A stretch of DNA of 15,094 nt from CAZGTQ01 sp964528575 (GTDB lineage Bacteria > Planctomycetota > UBA1135 > GCA-002686595), in the NCBI GenBank assembly GCA_964528575.1, contig CAZGTQ010000133.1:1-15094 (forward strand), in the 5' to 3' direction. Position numbers and translations under genes: made by a program. Each line of letters starts with the position of its first letter. Within the stretch, counting starts at the first letter, position 1. Positions 6,917 to 13,620 of this stretch are shown piece by piece. The notes under the pieces were generated by a model, which had not been told where the DNA came from, searched no databases, and saw only the letters and a list, made by a program, of their open reading frames with translations.

Positions 6917-8688
6917 GCGCGCGCGCGATCCTCCTGCCGCTCGCGCTCTGGGCGTCGCTCGCGGCGCTCGCAGCCGCGGCGCCGCAGCAGCGCGGCTCGA
7001 ACCCGCTGAGCGCGCGCCTCGAGTCGAACATCCTGAAGCTCGGCGCATCGACGCGGCTCGTCCTGACGGCGACCGACGTCGGCAGCCCCGAGCTCGGCGC
7101 GCTGCCGCGCGTCGATGGGCTCGCGCTCGGTCCCTCGGGTCGGCCGTCGATGAGCCAGCAGTGGACGAACGTGATGACCGCGGGGGGCCTCGACCGCTCG
7201 GTGACGACGACGTTCATCTGGCGCATCCCGGTGCGCCCGACGCGCGCCGGCGACTTCGAGATCCCGCCGCTCGAGGTGACGACCGACGCGGGCACGTTCG
7301 TGACCGAGGCGCTCGGCGTGCGCGTCGTCGAGGACTTGCGCGGCGACGAGCTCGGCTTCTTCGAGGTCCGCCCGTCTTCGGCGCGCGTCGTCGAGGGCCA
7401 GCCGTTCTCGCTCGAGCTCCGCTTCGGCTGGGACTCCGCGATCAGCGGCCAGATGTTCGCCGAGCTCGCGCTGCCGTGGTGGGAGCGTTTGCCCGGCGTG
7501 CTCTTCGAGCAGCAGCCGAGCCCGCTCGGCGCGCGCACGCACGAGGTCCCGGTCAACGACACCGCGCGGATCGTGATCGAGGAGCTGCCGCCCGAGACGA
7601 TCGACGGCCGCACGTATCGGGTGCTGCGCGCGCGCCGCACGCTCGTGCCGACGCGCACGGGCGCGATCGAGCTCTCGGGCAATTTCCTCGAGTTCGGCAA
7701 GGCCATCGAGCGCGGCGGCTTCTTCAGCCGCGGCGCGGAGAAGGGCGAGAGCTACTTCGTCGCGGCGCCGCCGGTGACGATCGACGTCGTGCCGCTGCCC
7801 GAGGAGAACCGGCCCTTCGACTACGGCGGCGCCGTCGGCACGTTCGAGGCGCGCGCCGACGTCGACACGCGCGACGTCGTCGAGGGCGAGTCGATCAAGC
7901 TGACCGTCGAGTGGACCGGCGAGGGCAACCTGGAGTACTTCGCGCCGCCCGACCTCGCGCGCATGGACGCGTTCCGCGGCTTCGGCGTGTACGGCATGAC
8001 CGAGGACAAGAGCTTCGACCGGCGCCGCGTCGTCTACGACATCGCGCCGCGCTCGACTTCGGTCGACGAGGTCCCGCCGGTCCCGTTGTCCGTGTTCGAC
8101 ACCGAGAACATGGAGTACGAGACCGTCACCACCGAGCCGATCCCGCTGCGCGTGCGCGCGCTGCCGGGCGCGACGACGCTCGAGAGCGAGGCGCGCGAGA
8201 CGTTCGCGGACGACGTGCACGACATCGACGCGCGTCCGCTCACCGCGTCCGGCGCCGCGCCGCGCCGCGCGCTCTCGCTCGCGCCGCTGGCGGGCTCGCT
8301 CGTCGGCCTGCCGCTCGCGTGGCTCGGCCTGCGCGCGCTCGTGCGCCGCCGCCGCGGCGATCCGGGAGCGCCGGTCGAGCGCCGCCGCCGGCGCGCGCGC
8401 GCCGAGCTCGCCCGCGCGCTGCCTCGCGCCTCGTCGCCTGCGGAGGAGCTCGACGCGCTCGTCCGCTACCTCGGCGCGCGCACGCGCATGCCCGATCAGG
8501 CGTGGGTCGGCCGCGACCCGGCCGCGTGGTACGAGCGCACGACGGGCGCGCCGGCGCCCGAGCCGGTGCGCGCGCTCGCCGCGCACGTCGCTGCGCTCGA
8601 GCGCGCGGTGTACGGCGGCGCCGGCGAGCGACCGGGCGCGAGCGAGATCCTGCGCGCCGCCGACGCGGCGAGGGGGGACGTGCTGTGA
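6913..8688 (+). CDS. batD: BatD: exported multi-beta-domain membrane protein
   Basis: 591 aa from a GTG overlapping the batC stop. Residues 1-22 form a signal peptide (ALAAAAPQ at its end). About 28-440 is a series of beta-sandwich domains typical of BatD: an opening SARLESNILKLGASTRLVL, a repeated domain start FEVRPSSARVVEGQPFSLEL, and FEARADVDTRDVVEGESIKL. A hydrophobic helix at about 453-477 is followed by an Arg-rich stretch and a helical C-terminal cytoplasmic part (about 500-591) with SSPAEELDALVRYLGAR and a WYER motif. BatD is known as the large periplasmic component of the Bat locus, probably contacting BatA and BatB. Length and domain order are ordinary for the family. A GGAG lies 12 nt upstream of the start, so translation coupling is the more likely driver. 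Confidence 0.9.
   Translation: MSARAILLPLALWASLAALAAAAPQQRGSNPLSARLESNILKLGASTRLVLTATDVGSPELGALPRVDGLALGPSGRPSMSQQWTNVMTAGGLDRSVTTTFIWRIPVRPTRAGDFEIPPLEVTTDAGTFVTEALGVRVVEDLRGDELGFFEVRPSSARVVEGQPFSLELRFGWDSAISGQMFAELALPWWERLPGVLFEQQPSPLGARTHEVPVNDTARIVIEELPPETIDGRTYRVLRARRTLVPTRTGAIELSGNFLEFGKAIERGGFFSRGAEKGESYFVAAPPVTIDVVPLPEENRPFDYGGAVGTFEARADVDTRDVVEGESIKLTVEWTGEGNLEYFAPPDLARMDAFRGFGVYGMTEDKSFDRRRVVYDIAPRSTSVDEVPPVPLSVFDTENMEYETVTTEPIPLRVRALPGATTLESEARETFADDVHDIDARPLTASGAAPRRALSLAPLAGSLVGLPLAWLGLRALVRRRRGDPGAPVERRRRRARAELARALPRASSPAEELDALVRYLGARTRMPDQAWVGRDPAAWYERTTGAPAPEPVRALAAHVAALERAVYGGAGERPGASEILRAADAARGDVL
8671..8677 (+). promoter_or_regulatory. Ribosome binding site deciding the batE GTG start
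   Basis: AGGGGGG lies 7 nt before the GTG at 8685, which overlaps the batD stop as GTGA. It supports this start, from which a full signal peptide is read. Confidence 0.6.
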
Positions 8689-9485
8689 GACGGGCTCTCA
8701 GGTCGCTCGTGCTGCTCGTCGCGGTTCTCCTCGCGTGCGCGCTGGCGCCGGCCGCGTCCGCGCGCGCGGACGAGCTCACGCCCGCCGCCGCGTTCGACGC
8801 CGGGGTCGCCGCCTACCGCGACGGCGACATCGAAGGCGCGCGGGCGCTGTGGCTGCGCTGCCTCGAGTCCGCCGTGCCCGCGCAGGAGCTGCCCGCGGAC
8901 GAGCGCGCGCGCGTGCTGCGCAACCTCGGCAACGCCGCGTTCCGCCTGGAGCGTCCGCTCGAGGCCGCGGCGTGGTACGAGCGCGCGCTCGCGCTCGCGC
9001 CGCGCGACGGTGCGCTGCTCGCCGACCTCGAGCTCGCGCGCCGCGAGGCCGACCTCGAGCCGATGTTCCGCGGCGACCTGAGCTCGACCGGGCGGCGCGT
9101 GCTCGGCTTCGTCACGCCGGCCGAGAGCCTGCGCGTCGGGCTCTGCGCGACGGCGCTCTGCGCGCTCGTCCTGCTCCTCGAGGCGCTGCGCGGCGGCCGC
9201 GCGTGGGGCGCCGCCGCGGCGGTCGCGCTCGCGTGCACCGTGCTCGCGTGGTCGCCGTACGCGTGGCACGCGACGCGGCGCGAGGGTCCGCGGGCCCACG
9301 TGATCGCGCCCGGCGGCGCTCCGCTGCGCGCGGAGCCCTCCGCCGCGCGGGAGCTCGTCGGGCGGCTGGACGCGGGCAAGAGCGCCTGGTGGCTCGACGA
9401 GCTGCCCGGGTGGGTGCGCGTCGAGGCCGAGGACGGCCTGGTCGGCTGGGTTCCCGCCGACGCCGTCTTGGCCCCGGACATCTGA
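8685..9485 (+). CDS. batE: BatE: TPR membrane protein with SH3-like C-terminus
   Basis: 266 aa from a GTG start. Residues 1-28 form a signal peptide or anchor (RRALRSLVLLVAVLLACALA) ending near ASARADE. About 33-122 is TPR, with AFDAGVAAYRDGDIEGA, LRNLGNAAFRLERPLEAAAW and YERALALAPRDGALLADLEL. Two transmembrane helices follow at about 149-167 and 174-194, then an exported SH3-like domain at about 203-264 (APLRAEPS, LDAGKSAWWLDELPGWVRVE, GLVGWVPADAV). TPR plus membrane helices plus bacterial SH3 is the known BatE architecture. The SH3 part may bind cell-wall or protein ligands in the periplasm. It is the last Bat gene, and the next gene starts 21 nt after its stop, the largest gap in the operon. 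Confidence 0.88.
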   Translation: MRRALRSLVLLVAVLLACALAPAASARADELTPAAAFDAGVAAYRDGDIEGARALWLRCLESAVPAQELPADERARVLRNLGNAAFRLERPLEAAAWYERALALAPRDGALLADLELARREADLEPMFRGDLSSTGRRVLGFVTPAESLRVGLCATALCALVLLLEALRGGRAWGAAAAVALACTVLAWSPYAWHATRREGPRAHVIAPGGAPLRAEPSAARELVGRLDAGKSAWWLDELPGWVRVEAEDGLVGWVPADAVLAPDI

Positions 9486-9506
9486 CGTTCTACCGTTGCG
9501 GCGCTC

Positions 9507-10991
9507 ATGACCTTGCGCCGCCCGTTCGCCGCGACGATCGCGTTGCTCGCCGCCGCGCTCGGCGCGGGGTGCGAGCCCGGTCCGCCGTCCGGCCGCGGCC
9601 ACGGCGTGCTCGTGATCGCGGTCGACGCGCTGCGCGCGGACCACGTCGGCGCGCTCGGCTACGACCGCAACACCACGCCCAACCTCGACCGGCTCGCCGC
9701 CGAGGGAGCGATCTTCGAGCAGGCGTTCACGCCCGCGCCGGGGCTGATCCCGGGGCACGCCGCGGTCCTGACCGGATGCGACCCGTTCGTGTCCCAGCGC
9801 CGGCCGCAGATCGAGCTCGAGCTCGGCGAGCGCTGGCTGATCCCCGAGCTCTTGCCGCGCCTGGCGGTCGAGCTGCTCGCCGGCGGCTACCGCACCGCCG
9901 CGTTCGCCGACTCGGCCGATCTCTCGCCCGTGCTCGGGTTCGAGCAGGGGTTCCAGGAGTTCCAGCTCTTCGAGTCCGCGGACTACTGGCAGGACGACCG
10001 CGCGGGCGTGCGCGCGCGCACCGAGCGCTTCTTCACGTGGCTGCGCCAGCTCGAGCGCAGCGAGTCCTGGTTCGCGTACGTCCACCTGAACGACCTCGAG
10101 CGCGTCTGGTCCGTGCCGATCGAGGGCCGCGGCGACCTGTTCGAGCCGCGCCCGCACATGCAGTGGATCCCGCCGGTCGGGCACAGCGAGCCGGTCTTCT
10201 TCGCGCTGCCGCGCTCGCGCTGGCGCGGCAACAACCTGACGGTCGGCGAGTACGAGGTGCGCTACGACGGCGCGCTGCAATACGTCGACGGAGAGCTCGG
10301 CGGCCTGTTCGAGCGCCTGCGCCGCGAGGGCCGCTTCGAGGACACCACGGTCGCCGTCGTCGGCACGTTCGGCACGCAGTTCGGCGAGGCGGGGCTCCTG
10401 CTCGACCACGGCATGCTCTCGATGGCCGACCTGCACGTGCCGTGGATCCTGCGCCCGGCGCTCGGGCGCGGCTTCGAGCTGGGCCCGCGCGAGCAGCTCG
10501 CGAGCACGATCGACCTCGCCCCGACGCTGCTCGAGCTCGCCGGCGTCCCGCTGCCGACGGGCATGCACGGCGTGTCGCAGGTCGGCGTGCTCCGCGGCGA
10601 CCTCGAGCCGGCGCGCGAGTACGCCTACGCGTCGTGCGGACGGCTGTTCGGCTTCGCCGTGATCGGCGAGCGCTGGGTGTACGAGCTCACGCACCCGGCG
10701 ACCGCGTCGCACCCGAGCCTGGCCCGCTCCTGGTTCGGCACCGACTCGCCGCCGAACGAGCTGCGCGAGATCCTGTACGACCGCTTCGAAGATCCGTTCC
10801 CGCCGCTCGATCTGCGCATGCCGAAGGGCGCGCACTTCCAGGAGATGGGCGACGCGGGGAAGCTCTGGTACGGCCGCTACATGGAGCTCGCGCGCCGCGC
10901 GCTGCACCTCGACAAGCTCTTCTTCGACCCGATCGAGCCGGAGGAGGCCGCCGAGCTGCGCGCGCTGGGTCTGTTGGGGGACGACGCGTGA
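9507..10991 (+). CDS. Sulfatase / alkaline-phosphatase-fold exported protein, probably catalytically inactive
   Basis: 494 aa. The N-terminus is a signal peptide with Cys22 after LAAALGAG, a plausible but non-classical lipobox. The fold is recognisable from VLVIAVDALRADHVGALGY (34-52), NTTPNLDRLAAEGAIFEQAF (55-74), AVLTG (86-90), LHVPWIL and IDLAPTLLELAGVPLPTGMHG. The catalytic positions are degraded. The nucleophile loop reads PGLIPGH (78-84), where related proteins have PWTLPSH or a Cys/Ser-x-Pro-x-Arg motif. The metal-binding SDHGE reads GTFGT (286-290). The DPH substrate motif reads DLE (196-198). Only Asp40 of the expected metal ligands is clear. A binding or structural role is therefore more likely than hydrolysis. 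Its stop overlaps the first glycosyltransferase start (GTGA), suggesting a role in surface glycan metabolism. No Shine-Dalgarno is seen before the ATG. Confidence 0.85.
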   Translation: MTLRRPFAATIALLAAALGAGCEPGPPSGRGHGVLVIAVDALRADHVGALGYDRNTTPNLDRLAAEGAIFEQAFTPAPGLIPGHAAVLTGCDPFVSQRRPQIELELGERWLIPELLPRLAVELLAGGYRTAAFADSADLSPVLGFEQGFQEFQLFESADYWQDDRAGVRARTERFFTWLRQLERSESWFAYVHLNDLERVWSVPIEGRGDLFEPRPHMQWIPPVGHSEPVFFALPRSRWRGNNLTVGEYEVRYDGALQYVDGELGGLFERLRREGRFEDTTVAVVGTFGTQFGEAGLLLDHGMLSMADLHVPWILRPALGRGFELGPREQLASTIDLAPTLLELAGVPLPTGMHGVSQVGVLRGDLEPAREYAYASCGRLFGFAVIGERWVYELTHPATASHPSLARSWFGTDSPPNELREILYDRFEDPFPPLDLRMPKGAHFQEMGDAGKLWYGRYMELARRALHLDKLFFDPIEPEEAAELRALGLLGDDA

Positions 10992-12256
10992 GCACGGGGG
11001 TCGGCGGCGAGCCGCTGCGCGTGCTCGCCGCGACGCTGCGCTACCCGCCGTACGTCGCGGGCGGCTATGAGCTGCTCACGCGCGACGCGGTCGAGGGCCT
11101 GCGCGCGCGCGGGCACCCGGTCGACGTGCTCGCCGGCCGCGGCGCGCACTTTGGCCCCGACGTGCTGCCGTGGCTCGAGCCGGCGCTGCCGGAGCCGGGC
11201 GCGGGCGACGATCTGTTCCGCCGCTCGTTCGAGGCGTCGAACCTCGAGCGCGTGCGCATGCACGTCCTGAGCTTCGCGAACCTCGCCGCGACGCGCCGCG
11301 CGCTGGGGCGCACGGGCGCCGAGCTGCTCTTCTTCTTCAACCTCGGCCTCGTCTCGCTCGCGCCGATCCTCGCCGCACGACTCGCGGGCGTGCCGACGCT
11401 CGGCTACGTCAGCGACCCGTGGCCGACGAACCACTGGCTCGGCGCCTGGCGCGCGAGCGGGGCGAAGCCGCTGCGCGCGGGGCTCTTCGAGCAGCTCTGG
11501 CGCGGCTTCCGCGAGCTCGTCGTGCTCGGCCCGCTGCTCGTGCCGAGCGAGTTCCTACGCCGCCGGCTGGTCGACGACGGCATCCCGGCGGCGGACGTGA
11601 CCGTCGTGCCGCTGGGCTTGTCGCGCGAGGTCGAGGAGCGCGCGCGGGACGACGCGCCGCGCCCGCGCCGGCGCGGCGAGCGGCTGCGCGTCGCGAGCGC
11701 GTCGATGCTGTGGCCCGGCAAGGGCGTGCACGTGCTGCTCGAGGCGGCGGCGCTCGCCGTTGCCCAGGGCGCCGACCTCGAGCTCGTCGTCGCGGGCACG
11801 GGGGACGAGGAGTATCGCGCCGAGCTCGCGCGGCTCGCGGACGCGCCGGCGCTCGCGGGGCGCGTGCGCTTCGCGGGCATGCTCGCGCGCGACGCGCTCG
11901 GCGCCGAGCTGCGCGCGAGCCACGCGTTCGCGTTCCCGAGCACCTGGGGCGAGCCGTTCGCGCTCGCGCCGCTCGAGGCGATGGCGCACGGGCTCGCGCT
12001 CGTCGCGAGCGACGCGGGCGGGACGCCGGAGCAGCTCGACGACGGCCGCCAGGGGCTCGTCGTGCCGGCGGGGGACGTCGCCGCGCTCGCGGGCGCGCTC
12101 GTGCGGCTCGCGCGCGACGACGACGAGCGGATGGCGCTCGCGACCGCGGGGCGGGCGCGGGTGCTCGAGCGCTGCACGCACGCGCGCTTCTGCGACGGGA
12201 TCGAGCGCGCCGCGCTCGCGGCCGCGGGACGCGGCCCGTCCGGAGCGGCGCGATGA
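10988..12256 (+). CDS. GT4-family glycosyltransferase (first of three)
   Basis: 422 aa, from a GTG overlapping the preceding stop. The layout is GT-B. The N-terminal acceptor domain (about 9-185) opens with RVLAATLRYPPYVAGGYELL, the glycine-rich acceptor loop, followed by the usual RARGHPVDVL. The C-terminal nucleotide-sugar domain (about 205-400) shows VPLG, WPGKG (Lys245, phosphate contact), LVVAGTGDEE, and the conserved E-x7-E pair at Glu322 and Glu330 within GEPFALAPLEAMAHG. These are the hallmarks of a retaining GT4 enzyme using a nucleotide-activated sugar donor, probably in the cytoplasm or at the inner membrane face. Donor and acceptor cannot be read from sequence. It differs from the next two by lacking the Cys-containing insertion. 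Confidence 0.9.
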   Translation: MSTGVGGEPLRVLAATLRYPPYVAGGYELLTRDAVEGLRARGHPVDVLAGRGAHFGPDVLPWLEPALPEPGAGDDLFRRSFEASNLERVRMHVLSFANLAATRRALGRTGAELLFFFNLGLVSLAPILAARLAGVPTLGYVSDPWPTNHWLGAWRASGAKPLRAGLFEQLWRGFRELVVLGPLLVPSEFLRRRLVDDGIPAADVTVVPLGLSREVEERARDDAPRPRRRGERLRVASASMLWPGKGVHVLLEAAALAVAQGADLELVVAGTGDEEYRAELARLADAPALAGRVRFAGMLARDALGAELRASHAFAFPSTWGEPFALAPLEAMAHGLALVASDAGGTPEQLDDGRQGLVVPAGDVAALAGALVRLARDDDERMALATAGRARVLERCTHARFCDGIERAALAAAGRGPSGAAR

Positions 12257-13620
12257 AGGTGCTCGTCGTCTCGAACGGATACCCGCCGCGCGGGCGGTGG
12301 GGGACCGAGTTCTACACGCGCGAGCTCGTGCGGGGGCTCGCGCGGCGCGGCCACGACGTGCGCGTGCTGCACCCGGTGCGCGAGACGGAGCGCGAGCACG
12401 GCTCGATCGAGACGGCGGAACAGGACGGCGTGCCGGTGCTCCTGCTCGCCGTGGCGCCCCAGAGCAAGCGCGCGTTCGAGCGGAGCTACGCGGACGACGT
12501 CGTCGACGCTGCGTTCGCGGGCGTGCTCGACGCGTGGCGCCCGGACGTCGTGCACTTCACGTACCTGCTGCACGGCCTGTCGCTCGGCATGCCGCCGATG
12601 TGCGCGTCGCGCGGCATCGCGAGCGTGCTCACGCTGACCGACTACGGCTTGCTGTGCCACCGCGGGCAGATGTTCGACCACAGGCTCGAGCGCTGCGGCG
12701 GCCCGCACCCGCCCGCGCGCTGCGCGCGCTGCATCCGGGAGCCGTCGAAGCACGACGGGACGGCGCTCGGCGTCCTCGCGAAGCGCGTCGCGGTGCGCGC
12801 GCTCGCCGCGGTCGGCGGCGCGGGCGTCGTCGTGACGACGCGCGACGTCGCGCGGCGCGAGGAACGCGTGCGCGCGGCGCTCGACGCGCTCGACCGGCTG
12901 ATCGCGCCGTCGCCGCCGATGGCGGACGCGTTCGCGCGCTTCGGCGTCGAGAGCGAGAAGCTCGAGGAGCTCGTGTACGCGCTCGACGAGGCGCCGTACG
13001 AGGTCGCGCGACCCGAGCCGGCGCGCGGCGACGACAGCGACGTGCGCTTCGGCTTCCTCGGCCAGTTCGCGCCGCACAAGGGGCTCGAGACGCTGTTGCA
13101 GGCGGTCGCGATCCTCGACGCGCGCGCGCCGGAGTCGCTCGCTCACTGGCACGTGCGCCTGTACGGCAGCCCCGCGGGCGGGCGGCACCGGCGCTACGCG
13201 GAGCGCGCGCTCGAGCGCTGGGCGAGCCCGCGCGTGCGCGTGTGCGAGCCGTTCGGGCCCGACGAGGCGCCGCGCGTCTTGGCGCAGCTCCACGCGCTCG
13301 TGCTTCCGTCGCTGTGGGACGAGAACGCGCCGCTGTCGGTGTTGCAGGCGCGCGCCGCGGGCGTGCCGGTGATCGGCAGCCAGGTGCCGGGCATCGTCGC
13401 GGTCGTCGATTCGGGCGCGCACGGCCGGCTGGTGCCGCCGCGCGAGCCGGGCTCGCTCGCGGACGCGATGAGCGCGGTGATCCTCGGCCGGGTCGGGCGC
13501 TCGCGGGCGGGGACGCCGCTCTCGCTCCCGCGGCACCTCGAGGAGATCGAGCGGATCTACCGTCAGGCGGAGCTGCGCCGCGCGGAGCTCTGGACGCGTT
13601 CGGAAAGGGAGCGTGCGTGA
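12253..13620 (+). CDS. GT4-family glycosyltransferase with Cys-containing insertion (second of three)
   Basis: 455 aa; the ATG overlaps the preceding stop as ATGA, with GGAG upstream. The N-terminal domain starts MKVLVVSNGYPPRGRWGTEF and has DVVHFTYLLHG. It then carries a Cys signature, LTDYGLLCHRGQMFD (Cys135) with Cys148, Cys157 and Cys160, as in GT4 proteins thought to hold a small metal or disulfide site. The C-terminal domain has FLGQFAPHKGLETLL (Lys276) and VLPSLWDENAPLSVLQARAAG. Here the second Glu of the E-x7-E pair is Gln365, while Glu357 is kept. The first Glu is usually the more conserved, so activity may remain, but the change is noted. The paralogous next gene shares the Cys signature. 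It is probably part of a capsule, exopolysaccharide or lipopolysaccharide pathway; specificity is unknown. Confidence 0.9.
   Translation: MKVLVVSNGYPPRGRWGTEFYTRELVRGLARRGHDVRVLHPVRETEREHGSIETAEQDGVPVLLLAVAPQSKRAFERSYADDVVDAAFAGVLDAWRPDVVHFTYLLHGLSLGMPPMCASRGIASVLTLTDYGLLCHRGQMFDHRLERCGGPHPPARCARCIREPSKHDGTALGVLAKRVAVRALAAVGGAGVVVTTRDVARREERVRAALDALDRLIAPSPPMADAFARFGVESEKLEELVYALDEAPYEVARPEPARGDDSDVRFGFLGQFAPHKGLETLLQAVAILDARAPESLAHWHVRLYGSPAGGRHRRYAERALERWASPRVRVCEPFGPDEAPRVLAQLHALVLPSLWDENAPLSVLQARAAGVPVIGSQVPGIVAVVDSGAHGRLVPPREPGSLADAMSAVILGRVGRSRAGTPLSLPRHLEEIERIYRQAELRRAELWTRSERERA
13606..13611 (+). promoter_or_regulatory. Ribosome binding site deciding the GTG start at 13617
   Basis: AGGGAG, within AAAGGGAG, lies 5 nt before the GTG that overlaps the previous stop as GTGA. 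It supports GTG 13617 as the start of the third glycosyltransferase. Confidence 0.65.

Noticed and set aside
4728..7706. Very long open frame on the minus strand across batB, batC and batD
   Set aside because: It is antisense to three well-supported genes, is rich in Arg, Ala, Pro and Ser, and has no recognisable domain. In such high-GC DNA stop codons are rare in all frames, so long antisense frames are expected.
9569..9574. Cys22 of the sulfatase-like protein as a definite lipoprotein site
   Set aside because: The residues before the Cys (G-A-G) lack the usual Leu at -3, so a standard signal peptidase I site cannot be excluded. It is mentioned only as plausible.
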